43,899 bases of DNA from an uncultured Coriobacteriales bacterium (GTDB taxonomy: Bacteria > Actinomycetota > Coriobacteriia > Coriobacteriales > UMGS124), in the NCBI GenBank assembly GCA_902464015.1, contig CABQHM010000027.1:1-43899 (forward strand). Reading direction: 5' to 3'. The notes below the pieces were generated by a model that worked only from the letters and a program-made list of their open reading frames with translations, did no database searches and had not been told where the DNA came from. Made by a program: the position numbers and the translations under genes. This document shows, one piece after another, positions 9,011 to 18,046 of the stretch. Within the stretch, counting starts at the first letter, position 1. Each line of letters begins with the position of its first letter.

Positions 9011-10360
9011 CTACCTTCCCTCCGTAAGAGAACCCTGTGGGCAACCGTCGGAGGAAGGGCACTCCCCGAAGATAAGCGCGTGTTCGTCACCAGGAAGAGC
9101 AGCGCGTGCCTGGTCGCGCAGGCTGTTCACACCGATAAAGAACTGGCGCATCATGACAACCATCAGATAGCGGCCACGCGGGGTGAGCGTAAGTACCTCG
9201 TCGTCGTCGCGATCGAACGCGCCGTTCATCTTCATGAACGCATACTCAACAGGCAGACCTTGCGCCACCGAGCATCCAAAGCGCTCGTGCCAGGCGCGCT
9301 TGTCAATGGAAAGGCCGAACAGGTTCATCATGAACCTGTAGCGCATCCAGTCGCGCTTGGGGAACTTCGTCTGCGCCAACGTGGACAGGCCTCCTTGCGC
9401 GATGCGCTCGGAGTAGTCACGCAGGGAGAACGTGTTGATGTAGAGACTGCCGTCGAGATACGAGATGCCGCCCGATCCGATGGCGGGGTATTCCTCATAG
9501 TTCACGACGTACTCGTCGATCATCTGACCCTCTTCACGGCTGAACGTGTAGCAGCTCGAGGGACGGAACTCGGGGTTGTCTCCACCGCAGAACCCGTCAT
9601 AAATCTGATGGTAGAAACGCTCTTCGTTCTTGTAGTCGACGTGGCCCACCGTCTTCTCAATGCTGGCACGGCTCGCCGGAGACACCATGAGCGGGTAGAA
9701 CGTCGTCTGGTTGGCACCGCTCGCCTTGACCATCTCAATATCATGGGCGACCATTTCGGGTGTCTGACCAGGGAAGTTAAAAATCATGTCGACGTTGAGC
9801 GACTTAAAGAGCTTGGCATCGGCAACAGCACGGATGCGCTCGAAAATCACCTGCGAGCTACCGTACTTGTTGTAGCGCGCCATACGCTTGAGCATGTCGT
9901 CGTCGAAACTCTGTACACCGACCGAGAGACGCTGCACGAGGCTCGAGAGGTCCTCGAGGTAGCCGGGCACAAGGTGGTTGGGGTTCGTCTCGCTTGAGAC
10001 GTCGCGGATGGAGGGGAAAAGCTCGCGGGCCAAACCGATGGTTTGCGCGAGCTGGTCCATCATGACCGTGGGGGTGCCGCCGCCCACATAGACTTCCTCG
10101 AACATATAACCGCGGTCGGCCAGGCGACGCATTTCCTCGCGCATAGAATCAAAGTACTTGAGAGCACGGTCGCGCTCAAAGGGGAAGCGGTTGAACGAGC
10201 AGTACGGACACAGCACCTCACAAAACGGCACATGCATGTACAGCATGTAGTGCTGCTTGGGATTGGGGTCTGGCAGCGTCACGCCCGGCGTGGGGTCGAG
10301 CTTGAAGTACTTGCCGCCCAGAAGGCTGACGACACTTGAAAGCATTTTTTCTGCGAGCAT
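9011..10360 (-). CDS. HemW/coproporphyrinogen oxidase-like radical SAM protein
   Basis: A 449-residue radical SAM enzyme with the CX3CX2C cluster motif CEVLCPYC at C47/C51/C54. The YMHVPFC context and the VYVGGGTPT SAM-binding stretch are typical of the HemN/HemW superfamily. The rest (GVQSFDDDMLKRMARYNK, DMIFNFPGQT) also follows that superfamily. The C-terminal HemN-like region is present but divergent, so heme chaperone, heme-degrading methyltransferase (HutW-like) and unrelated roles all remain possible. I chose ATG 10360, which gives a normal N terminus and has GCAGGAG upstream; a longer open frame to 10522 overlaps the upstream gene. It forms a pair with the following methyltransferase gene. 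Confidence 0.82.
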   Translation of the reverse strand: MLAEKMLSSVVSLLGGKYFKLDPTPGVTLPDPNPKQHYMLYMHVPFCEVLCPYCSFNRFPFERDRALKYFDSMREEMRRLADRGYMFEEVYVGGGTPTVMMDQLAQTIGLARELFPSIRDVSSETNPNHLVPGYLEDLSSLVQRLSVGVQSFDDDMLKRMARYNKYGSSQVIFERIRAVADAKLFKSLNVDMIFNFPGQTPEMVAHDIEMVKASGANQTTFYPLMVSPASRASIEKTVGHVDYKNEERFYHQIYDGFCGGDNPEFRPSSCYTFSREEGQMIDEYVVNYEEYPAIGSGGISYLDGSLYINTFSLRDYSERIAQGGLSTLAQTKFPKRDWMRYRFMMNLFGLSIDKRAWHERFGCSVAQGLPVEYAFMKMNGAFDRDDDEVLTLTPRGRYLMVVMMRQFFIGVNSLRDQARAALPGDEHALIFGECPSSDGCPQGSLTEGR

Positions 10361-10364
10361 GGCG

Positions 10365-11063
10365 TTACTCCTGCTCCCCTGCCATGAGGCTGGCGGCATC
10401 GGGGTCATAGCCTTGGAGCGTACAGGCATACGTGCCGTCGACACCACGCTGCCACACGAAGCTGATAAGCGGCTCGGGAGCCTCATCCTGAGAAGCGGTC
10501 TTTGCACCAGCCTGGTCGGCAACGGGAGTCAAGGTGTTAGAGCACACGCTGTAGACAACCGTGTTGACCTCATCGTTTTCAAACATCGCCATGGCAAGCG
10601 TGAAAGCCTGACTCTGCGAAGCGCTGACAAGCTGGGGAAGCGTGCGCGGAGAATCGTTCAGCACGACAACCGTTGCCGTCGCGCTCTGCGCGTCGTAGGC
10701 GGACGACACCATGCTCGGGAACTTGACGATATCGCCAGCCCAACTCACACCAGAGGTCGCAGCCTTCTCAACACTGGCGGCATCGACCTTCTTGTCAAAG
10801 GAAGCTACGCTCATAAGCTGGATGTTCTTGCAAGCAACCTGGGCAAAGAGGATTCCCACGACAAGGATGAACACCACGAAAACCAGCGCGCGGCCAATCA
10901 CCTTCTCGACCGACATGCCCACGGGATCGTCAAGCGCAATGGGATCCAACGCGTCAACAGACGCACGCTTCTCCTCAAGGCGCTCCATCTCCTCATCGGC
11001 CAGCGTGTAGCCGTGCGGGCGTTCAGTGGTCTGCTCGTTTTGAGCATTATTGGGCTCTGACAT
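10365..11063 (-). CDS. Predicted single-pass membrane protein, function unknown
   Basis: A 232-residue protein that I do not recognise. A charged cytoplasmic N terminus (~55 residues) precedes one hydrophobic segment (about 58-76). An extracytoplasmic domain of ~150 residues follows, with alternating beta-like segments such as SATATVVVLND and VNTVVYSVCSN. Several Ser/Ala-rich stretches occur. It ends 4 bp before the radical SAM gene, suggesting co-transcription. A membrane-anchored substrate-binding or secretion accessory role is possible but not shown. Confidence 0.75.
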   Translation of the reverse strand: MSEPNNAQNEQTTERPHGYTLADEEMERLEEKRASVDALDPIALDDPVGMSVEKVIGRALVFVVFILVVGILFAQVACKNIQLMSVASFDKKVDAASVEKAATSGVSWAGDIVKFPSMVSSAYDAQSATATVVVLNDSPRTLPQLVSASQSQAFTLAMAMFENDEVNTVVYSVCSNTLTPVADQAGAKTASQDEAPEPLISFVWQRGVDGTYACTLQGYDPDAASLMAGEQE

Positions 11064-11211
11064 ACGGTCAACTTTCTATGTTGTCGCGAAGTCGACGGAC
11101 AATGAAACAACTTTGGAACCACCGAGGCGATTCCGGGCCATGCTATACGTGCAACTATAAAGCAGCTGATAAGGTTTTACCAACGTTGAGCGGTCTCTTC
11201 GCACAATGGCA
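11064..11211. other. Intergenic gap between ABC exporter and membrane protein genes
   Basis: A 148-bp gap. I see no gene and no convincing hairpin plus T-run. An AT-richer patch around 11150-11180 could hold the promoter of the downstream 11063-5079 gene series, but no clear -35/-10 pair was found. Confidence 0.35.
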
Positions 11212-12957
11212 CTATTCGAACTGCATACGGTAATAGCGCTCGTACGTACCTCCCTGCTTCATAAGCTCATCATGCGTGCCGACTTGCTGCACACGCCCGT
11301 CCTCGATAACGGCAATGGCGTGGGCGTGCCGGATGGTAGAAAGCCGATGCGCAATGATGAGAACAGTGCGGCCGCGCGAAAGGGCAGCAAGGCTTTCTTG
11401 GACAAGCGACTCACTTTCGTTGTCCAAAGCGCTCGTCGCCTCGTCAAGCACGATGATGGAAGGGTCTTTCAAGAAAACGCGGGCAATGGCGACACGCTGC
11501 TTCTGTCCACCCGACAGACGGGCGCCGCGCTCACCGACAAGCGTGTCATACCCTTGAGGCAGGCTGGTAATGAAGTCATGGATGTTGGCCCTCTTGGCTG
11601 CCTCGACAATGCGTTCCCTGCTCGCCGAAAAGTCACCATAGGCAATGTTTTCGGCGATGGTCGCATCGAACAGGTAGACGTCTTGCTGCACGAAACCGAC
11701 GGCTCGCCGCAAACTTGCCAAGCTTACCTGTCTCACGTCGACACCATCGATGCACACGCTGCCCTCGTCGACGTCGTAGAAACGCGGAAGCAGCGAGCAG
11801 GTGGTCGTCTTGCCGCCGCCCGAAGGCCCAACAAGCGCAACAGTCTGCCCCGCCTCGACATGCAAGGTAAGACCCCTGAGGGCAGGGGCGTCCTCGCCAT
11901 AAGAGAAATGGACGTCGTTGAAGTCGACACGGCCGTAGGCAACCTCGAGATCGGGGGCTCCTGTCTGCTCGCGCACGTCGAGAGGGCAGTCCACTATCTC
12001 GCAGAAACGCCTGAATCCAGCGGCAGCCTTTTGGAAAACCTCGGTGAAGTTGACGAGCGTCTCGATGGGTGTGGCAAGAATGCCAATATAGAGGGCAAAT
12101 ATCGCAAGGTCAGCAGCAGAAATCTCTCCGAGTGCAACCCGGTAACCGCCAAACACGATGACAACCGTGTACAACATGCCCGAAAGCGTCGAGCTCATGG
12201 CATTGAAGAATCCCATGGCCTTGTATGTCGCGGTCTTCGACGAAAGGTAAGCATTGTTGGATGCAGCAAATCGGGTACGCTCGTGGTCCTCGGCAACGAA
12301 CGCCTTGACGGTGCGCACGCCCTGCAAGGTATCTTCCAGTTGTGAGTTCACGGCAGAAATTTTCACGCGATTGTCGCGAAACGTCGCTTTAAGCTGCTTG
12401 TTCTTAACAATGAGATATCCAACCGCCACAGCGCACACAACAAAGACCGCCAGGGCAAGTGCAAGGTCAATGGTGGACAGAATGACAAGCATGCCAACGA
12501 TCTCGATAACGGAGATGACGATATTCTCCGGGCCATGGTGCGCTGCCTCGGAAATGTCGAACAAGTCATTCGTAACGCGGCTCATAAGATCGCCGGTCTT
12601 GGCTTTGTCATACCACGCAAATGAAAAGCGCTCATAGGCGTCGAACAGGTCCTGACGCATGCGCGTCTCCATGCGAACGCCCATGATGTGGCCCCAAGCT
12701 CCCACAAAGTAACGGCATCCAAAGCGAACCAGGTACATGGCGACCAAACACGCCAACAAAGTTCCCAGTGCCGAAAGGATTTCTGCCGCATCGCTCGCGA
12801 ACAGACCCGAACTCAGCGTGCGCAAAATCTGAGGGAAGGCAAGATCAATGCCGGCAACGATGAGGGCGCACGCCATATCTGCCCAAAAGAGCCCGCCTTG
12901 TCCCTTGTAATACGAGACAAAGCGGGCAAAAGTTCCAGGTTGGGATGAGTGTTTCAT
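11212..12957 (-). CDS. ABC exporter half-transporter (fused permease and ATPase)
   Basis: A 581-residue type IV ABC exporter. An N-terminal six-helix membrane domain (to ~330) is followed by an ATPase domain with Walker A GPSGGGKT (377-384), signature LSGGQ (481-485) and Walker B IIVLDEATSA. One polypeptide holds one half, so it should act as a homodimer of the MsbA/BmrA/LmrA kind, exporting lipids, drugs or peptides. The start is ATG 12957; the longer open frame reaching 13185 lies inside the Nudix gene and has no family similarity. It follows the Nudix gene by 7 bp and is the last gene of the purA-purD-Nudix series. The substrate is unknown. Confidence 0.9.
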   Translation of the reverse strand: MKHSSQPGTFARFVSYYKGQGGLFWADMACALIVAGIDLAFPQILRTLSSGLFASDAAEILSALGTLLACLVAMYLVRFGCRYFVGAWGHIMGVRMETRMRQDLFDAYERFSFAWYDKAKTGDLMSRVTNDLFDISEAAHHGPENIVISVIEIVGMLVILSTIDLALALAVFVVCAVAVGYLIVKNKQLKATFRDNRVKISAVNSQLEDTLQGVRTVKAFVAEDHERTRFAASNNAYLSSKTATYKAMGFFNAMSSTLSGMLYTVVIVFGGYRVALGEISAADLAIFALYIGILATPIETLVNFTEVFQKAAAGFRRFCEIVDCPLDVREQTGAPDLEVAYGRVDFNDVHFSYGEDAPALRGLTLHVEAGQTVALVGPSGGGKTTTCSLLPRFYDVDEGSVCIDGVDVRQVSLASLRRAVGFVQQDVYLFDATIAENIAYGDFSASRERIVEAAKRANIHDFITSLPQGYDTLVGERGARLSGGQKQRVAIARVFLKDPSIIVLDEATSALDNESESLVQESLAALSRGRTVLIIAHRLSTIRHAHAIAVIEDGRVQQVGTHDELMKQGGTYERYYRMQFE

Positions 12958-12964
12958 AAGGGCG

Positions 12965-13693
12965 CTAAGCCTCCATGCGGCGCGAAATCGCCTCGCAGAG
13001 AAGAATCCCGACCACCGTTTTGGCGTCGATGACCTTGCCATCGAGGACCTGGTCGACCATCTCGTTGAGATCGACGAGGTCGACGTTGATGAACTCGTCA
13101 TCGTCGGGTGAAGCGCCCACAAAAGAAAGACCCATGGCCATATAGAGGTGAAGCAACTCGTCGGAATACCCCGGTGCCGGCGCAATGGGCCCGAGATAGG
13201 CCATACGTTCGGCCAAATAGCCGGTTTCTTCCATCAACTCGCGCGCGGCGGCCGTAGCGGGATCTTCGCCGGGTTCCATCTTGCCTGCAGGAATCTCGAC
13301 CGTAACCTGCTCAAGGGGCGTGCGGTACTGATGGACGAGAACAATTTTGCCGTCGTCAGTCAGGGCAATGACAGCCACGGCACCAGGATGACGCACGATG
13401 TCGCGATGCCCCAAAGAACCATTGGGCAGGCGCACCGTGGTGTCTTCCACAGAAAGGTAGTCGCCACGCCAGACCATGCGAGAGTCAAGGATAGTCTCAG
13501 TGAGACCATCCTGTGGCAAAGAGTCGTCCTCGACGGGCGGCTCGGTCGCCTTTGCCTTGTTGCGAGCACGTCGCGAACGAATGAAGTCGTCGTCGAAAAC
13601 CGGCGTGACATCGCAGACGGACGCATCGTCGATGGTCGATGCGTCGCTGTCAGCTGCAGGCGAGACAAGCTCCGCCGCGTCGAAGTCCTCCAT
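12965..13693 (-). CDS. Nudix hydrolase, ADP-ribose pyrophosphatase-like
   Basis: A 242-residue Nudix protein with the complete 23-residue Nudix box at about 137-159 (G-x5-E-x7-REL-x-EE-x-G). The HPGAVAVIAL and VHQYRTPLEQ strands are typical of ADP-sugar pyrophosphatases of the NudF/YqkG class. A proline precedes the box (VEIPAGKMEPGE), as in that class. The N-terminal ~65 residues are an extra acidic, low-complexity extension absent from typical ~180-residue enzymes. ATG 13693 is preceded by GGAGG; the gene starts 5 bp after purD. Confidence 0.88.
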   Translation of the reverse strand: MEDFDAAELVSPAADSDASTIDDASVCDVTPVFDDDFIRSRRARNKAKATEPPVEDDSLPQDGLTETILDSRMVWRGDYLSVEDTTVRLPNGSLGHRDIVRHPGAVAVIALTDDGKIVLVHQYRTPLEQVTVEIPAGKMEPGEDPATAAARELMEETGYLAERMAYLGPIAPAPGYSDELLHLYMAMGLSFVGASPDDDEFINVDLVDLNEMVDQVLDGKVIDAKTVVGILLCEAISRRMEA

Positions 13694-13698
13694 ATGCC

Positions 13699-14997
13699 TT
13701 AATCCTCCCAGGCGCTGCGACCGCGAAGAGCACGGGCGCCGATGTCGCGACGCAGCATCTTGCCATCAAACTCAATGAGGTCACAGCCCTCATAGGCACG
13801 TTCGCGAGCCTGGGCGAACGTGGCGCCCAGAGCCGTGACATTGAGAACGCGACCACCGGAGGTGCGCAGAACGCCCTGCTCATCGAGGGTCGTACCAGCG
13901 TGGTAGACCGTGACGCCAGGAAGAGCCTCGGCACGCTCGATGCCCAAGATTTCGAGGCCCTTGGGATAAGAACCGGGGTATCCGGCACTTGCAAGGACGA
14001 CGCTGACCGCCCACTCGTCGCGCCATGCAAGCTCGATCTCGCTAAGGCGACCTTGGGCCACAGCGAGCATGACCTCGACAAGATCGGTCTTGAGACGAGG
14101 CAGGATAACCTGTGTCTCAGGATCGCCGAAACGAGCGTTGAACTCAAGCACCTTGGGCCCCTCAGGCGTGAGCATGAAGCCACCGTACAGCACGCCGCGG
14201 TACTCGATGCCGTCAGCGACAAGACCGTCTGCCGCCGTCTGCATTGCGGCAGCCATGGTGGCGTATTCCTCATCAGTGACGATGGGCACCGGCGAGTAGA
14301 CGCCCATGCCGCCCGTGTTGGGACCCAGATCACCCTCCAAGGCACGCTTATGATCCTGGGCAGTAGCCATGAGACGCACGGTGGAACCGTCGACGAAAGC
14401 GAGCAGCGAGCACTCGGGACCCGTCAGGCCCTCTTCGATAACGACGGTAGAGCCGGCTTCACCGAAGTGGCCCGAGAAGCAATCGCGCACAGCCTCAAGA
14501 GCCTCCTGCTCGCTGGTGGCGACGACGACACCCTTACCGGCGGCAAGGCCGTCAGCCTTCACCACGAGAACCTTCACGCCAGCAGCGAAGCGCTGCGAGA
14601 CGTAAGCATCGGCACCGGCCTGCTCGGTAAAGCTGCGATACGCAGCAGTGGGAATGCCGTGGCGCTCCATGAACTCCTTGGCGAAGCGCTTGGATCCCTC
14701 CATCTGCGCACCCTGGGCGCCCGGGCCAAAAGCAGGAATGCCCTTGGCGCGTACCGCGTCGGCAACGCCGGACACAAGCGGGGCCTCGGGACCGATGACC
14801 ACAAGCCCCACGCCGTGCTCGGCGGCATAATCGGCCACCGCGGCAGGGTCGTTGATGTCGAGCTTGATGTTCGTCGCAATGGCAGCCGTTCCACCGTTGC
14901 CGGGAGCAACGTACAGCTCATCGCACAGCGGCGAAGCCTTGAGCGCGACCGCGATGGCATGCTCGCGACCGCCCGAACCCAGAAGCAGGATATCCAT
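13699..14997 (-). CDS. purD: Phosphoribosylamine-glycine ligase (GAR synthetase)
   Basis: A 432-residue ATP-grasp enzyme of the second step of purine synthesis, joining glycine to phosphoribosylamine. The start MDILLLGSGGREHAIA is the normal PurD N terminus. The signatures GLAAGKGVVVATS, EFNARFGDPETQ and LEGDLGPNTGGMG are intact. The length is standard. I chose ATG 14997 with GAGGGGA upstream rather than a TTG six codons earlier. It lies 48 bp after purA and 5 bp before the Nudix gene. Confidence 0.96.
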   Translation of the reverse strand: MDILLLGSGGREHAIAVALKASPLCDELYVAPGNGGTAAIATNIKLDINDPAAVADYAAEHGVGLVVIGPEAPLVSGVADAVRAKGIPAFGPGAQGAQMEGSKRFAKEFMERHGIPTAAYRSFTEQAGADAYVSQRFAAGVKVLVVKADGLAAGKGVVVATSEQEALEAVRDCFSGHFGEAGSTVVIEEGLTGPECSLLAFVDGSTVRLMATAQDHKRALEGDLGPNTGGMGVYSPVPIVTDEEYATMAAAMQTAADGLVADGIEYRGVLYGGFMLTPEGPKVLEFNARFGDPETQVILPRLKTDLVEVMLAVAQGRLSEIELAWRDEWAVSVVLASAGYPGSYPKGLEILGIERAEALPGVTVYHAGTTLDEQGVLRTSGGRVLNVTALGATFAQARERAYEGCDLIEFDGKMLRRDIGARALRGRSAWED

Positions 14998-15045
14998 GGT
15001 GCCGTGTCCCCTCAATCTCTTTGACAGTCCCGAACCCTCGGGTCG

Positions 15046-16329
15046 TTACCAATACCTCATGATGGTCTGCTCACGCGAAGGACCCACGGCCACGATGGAG
15101 ACGCAGACACCTGCAAGCTCCTCGATAAAGGCAATGTAGTCCTTGGCGGCCTGAGGCAGCTCATCGAACGTACGGCAACCGGAGATGTCGCAGTTCCAGC
15201 CCTTGACCTCTTCGTAGATGGGCTTGGCGTGATGGAAGAGGGTCTGGTTCTGCGGGGCGGTGCGGAGAATCTGGCCATCGCAGTCATAGGCGACGCAGAC
15301 CTTGATGGTGTCGAAAGCCGACAGGACGTCGAGCTTGGTGATGGCAAGGTCGGTCAGACCATTCACGCGAGCAGCATAGGCGATGGTAACGGCGTCGTAC
15401 CAGCCACAACGGCGCTTACGACCCGTCGTGACGCCATACTCACCGCCGATCTGGCACAGCTTGTCGCCGCACTCGTCGTCCTCGGGAATCTCGGTGGGGA
15501 AGGGGCCCGAGCCAACGCGGGTAATGTAAGCCTTCGCAATGCCAAGCACGCGGTCGACATACTTCATGCCCACGCCAGAGCCCGTGACGGCACCGCCGGC
15601 CGAGCAGTTCGACGAAGTGACGAAGGGATACGTGCCAAAGTCGATGTCGAGCATCGTGGCCTGGGCACCCTCGAAGAGGACCTTCTTGCCGGCCTCGAGC
15701 TCATTGTTGAGCATGATGGAGGTCTCGGCGATATGCGGGGCAAGCCTCTCGGCGTAAGGGAGGTACTCGTCGCAGATCTGGTCAACGGTATAGGTGGGCA
15801 GACCGTACACCTTGGAGAGGATATCGTTCTTCTCAGGCAGGGCCGCAGCGACCTTCTCGCGGAAGATGCCTGGATCGAGCATGTCCTGCATGCGCAGGCC
15901 CATGCGCGAGGCCTTGTCCTGATAAGCCGGGCCAATGCCACGACGCGTGGTGCCGATCAAGTTCATGCCCAGGCGACGCTCGGAAGCACCGTCGAGGTCG
16001 CGGTGATACGGCATGATGATGTGGGCGTTGCTCGAGATCGTAAGGCGCTCGCAGCTGATGTCTTCCTGCGCCAGCGTGTCAATCTCACCCAGAAGGACCT
16101 TGGGATCCACGACGCAGCCATTGCCGATAACAGGGGTCACGTTGTCGTACATGACACCCGAGGGAATGAGGTGCAGCGCCAGATGGTGCTTGGGCGTGAT
16201 GACCGTGTGGCCGGCGTTGTTGCCGCCCTGGAAGCGCACCACGTAATCATAGTCGCTGGAGAGAAGGTCGGTAATCTTACCCTTGCCTTCATCGCCCCAT
16301 TGAGAACCGACAAGAACAGTTGCGGGCAT
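15046..16329 (-). CDS. purA: Adenylosuccinate synthetase
   Basis: A 427-residue GTP-dependent enzyme that converts IMP and aspartate to adenylosuccinate. The N terminus MPATVLVGSQWGDEGKGK contains the phosphate-binding GDEGKGK loop, followed by GGNNAGHT and the catalytic His region PSGV. The GRKRRCGW loop near the C terminus is intact. ATG 16329 gives the canonical N terminus; a start 10 codons upstream is open but implausible. A TATAAT element lies ~60 bp upstream, so purA probably heads the purA-purD-Nudix-ABC unit. Confidence 0.97.
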   Translation of the reverse strand: MPATVLVGSQWGDEGKGKITDLLSSDYDYVVRFQGGNNAGHTVITPKHHLALHLIPSGVMYDNVTPVIGNGCVVDPKVLLGEIDTLAQEDISCERLTISSNAHIIMPYHRDLDGASERRLGMNLIGTTRRGIGPAYQDKASRMGLRMQDMLDPGIFREKVAAALPEKNDILSKVYGLPTYTVDQICDEYLPYAERLAPHIAETSIMLNNELEAGKKVLFEGAQATMLDIDFGTYPFVTSSNCSAGGAVTGSGVGMKYVDRVLGIAKAYITRVGSGPFPTEIPEDDECGDKLCQIGGEYGVTTGRKRRCGWYDAVTIAYAARVNGLTDLAITKLDVLSAFDTIKVCVAYDCDGQILRTAPQNQTLFHHAKPIYEEVKGWNCDISGCRTFDELPQAAKDYIAFIEELAGVCVSIVAVGPSREQTIMRYW

Positions 16330-16391
16330 GGTTGCTCTTTTCGCATCAAGGCCGGGCACATGCGCACCTCGGCCGACATACAGACGAAAAG

Positions 16392-16418
16392 ATTATAACC
16401 GCGCAGGCGCCTCAACAA
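16392..16418 (-). promoter_or_regulatory. Likely purA promoter
   Basis: On the minus strand a perfect TATAAT (16392-16397) lies about 60 bp before the purA start. A weak TTGTTG -35 candidate (16413-16418) is 15 bp further upstream. The -10 is strong; the -35 assignment is uncertain. No PurR-type operator was recognised. Confidence 0.55.
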
Positions 16419-16479
16419 TGGGCAGGTCGTGCGTCGGCGCAATCTATGCGCAAGCTCAATACCGCTTGCCCACGTTAGG

Positions 16480-17862
16480 TTACCCCTCGTGGAGGGCCAG
16501 GTTGCGAAACGCGGTACGGTCGGCAATGAACGCAAGTGGCACCGTCACGCCCGAGCGACCTGCACGGTTCTTTGCAACGATGACGTTGGCAGTGCCCAGA
16601 GGCGGCCTTTCATGACGCTCGTCGGCCGCCTCTTCCTCGGAAAGGGAACGGTCGAGGAACATGACCGTGTCGGCGTCCTGCTCGATTGCGCCGGACTCAC
16701 GCAGGTCCGCCAGGACCGGTCGCTTGTCGGGGCGCTTGTCGACCTCGCGGTTAAGCTGCGACAGAGCAATGACGGGAACCTTGAGGTCCTTGGCCAGAAC
16801 CTTGAGGGCACGGGAAATCTCACCCACGGCAGTAGACATGGAGTCGTTCTTGTTGCGACCAACAGGCTCGATGAGCTGCAGGTAGTCGACGATGATGAGA
16901 CCATGGTCTTTTCCGTGCAGCAAACGGCGTGCCTTAGTGCGAATCTCGATGACGTTGGTACCGGCCGTATCGTCGATGGTTATATCGATGTTGTTGAGGC
17001 GCTCGGACGCCTCAAAGATGGCCGGCCACATCTCGTCGGGGACGTTACCGGAACGCACGTCCTCGTTTGAGACGGCAGCCTCCGAACAAATCAGACGGGT
17101 CGCGATCTCAGAGCCACTCATCTCGAGCGAGAAGAAAAGTACGCTGACGCCCGCTTTGGCCGCGTTAAGGGCAAGCGAAAGAGCAAACGAGGTCTTACCA
17201 ACACCGGGTCGAGCGCCCACAACATTGAGTGAGCCGGGTCGCATGCCCATCAAGATCTTGTCAAGCATGTCGAAGCCCGTCGCAACACCGGCAGTGTGAC
17301 CACGGTTGAGGGCGATTTCCTCAATCTCGGCGTACGCCTCTTGCACGAAGTCGCCCAAGGGACGGGCATTCGAAGATACCTGTTTATCGGTAACGGTGAG
17401 CAGGAGCTCCTCAGACTGGCGCACGATGTCTTCGATGTCATCAGGTGGAGCGTCAAACGCAAGCGCCGTGATGGAGGTCGACGCGGCGATGAGCCTACGC
17501 AGAATTGCATCGCGCTTGACGATGTCGGCATGGTGGCGCCAGTTGACCAAGGCAAAGGAGTTGTTTGCAAGGTCAACGATGAACGCAGGACCTCCCACTC
17601 GGGCAAGATCACCCGATGCGGCAAGGTACTCGGTAAGAGAGACCTGGTCGATGGGGATGTCACGACGGTGCAGCTCGAGAATGGCTGCGAAGACTGTGCG
17701 GTTGGAGGGACGGTAAAAATCGTCGACTTGAAGCTTGAACGCCAATTCAGGCGTGACCTCGGCCGACAGAATCGCCGCAGCAAGAACGGCAGCCTCGGCT
17801 TCGGGACTTTGCGGGAGCGGATTTCCACCTGTAAGGCGCGGATCGTTCTCGTTAATGTCCAT
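16480..17862 (-). CDS. dnaB: Replicative DNA helicase
   Basis: A 460-residue hexameric 5'-3' helicase of the replication fork. The N-terminal DnaB domain (to ~120) and a RecA-like ATPase are visible, with Walker A GARPGVGKT (216-224), Walker B LIIVDYLQLI, and the SQLNREVDKRPDKRP and DLRESGAIEQDAD motifs. The length is normal and no intein is present. ATG 17862 follows a GAGGAGGAG site. A terminator after rplI separates it from the ribosomal-protein unit, so dnaB probably has its own promoter in the 125-bp gap. The likely loader DciA is encoded in the dnaA operon of the same window. Confidence 0.97.
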   Translation of the reverse strand: MDINENDPRLTGGNPLPQSPEAEAAVLAAAILSAEVTPELAFKLQVDDFYRPSNRTVFAAILELHRRDIPIDQVSLTEYLAASGDLARVGGPAFIVDLANNSFALVNWRHHADIVKRDAILRRLIAASTSITALAFDAPPDDIEDIVRQSEELLLTVTDKQVSSNARPLGDFVQEAYAEIEEIALNRGHTAGVATGFDMLDKILMGMRPGSLNVVGARPGVGKTSFALSLALNAAKAGVSVLFFSLEMSGSEIATRLICSEAAVSNEDVRSGNVPDEMWPAIFEASERLNNIDITIDDTAGTNVIEIRTKARRLLHGKDHGLIIVDYLQLIEPVGRNKNDSMSTAVGEISRALKVLAKDLKVPVIALSQLNREVDKRPDKRPVLADLRESGAIEQDADTVMFLDRSLSEEEAADERHERPPLGTANVIVAKNRAGRSGVTVPLAFIADRTAFRNLALHEG

Positions 17863-17987
17863 CGAAGCAGCTCCTCCTCAATGCTCGTCGTTTCATATCT
17901 TACGCCAGCGGCGTGCGCCGTGTGCGAACTCTTGATTGTAGTCGTGAACCCGATGGCGGGCATCCCCGTCCTTGGTCGCGCATGAAA

Positions 17988-18017
17988 AAAGGGACACCGA
18001 CACGTCGGCGTCCCTTT
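17988..18017 (-). terminator. Intrinsic terminator after rplI
   Basis: A near-perfect hairpin (arms at 17988-18001 and 18004-18017) is followed on the minus strand by a run of six T residues (the A-run at about 17985-17990 on the plus strand). It ends the rpsF-ssb-rpsR-DUF2232-rplI unit. Confidence 0.85.
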
Positions 18018-18046
18018 GTCAAAGCTATGCGCAGAGCAGAGCCGAT

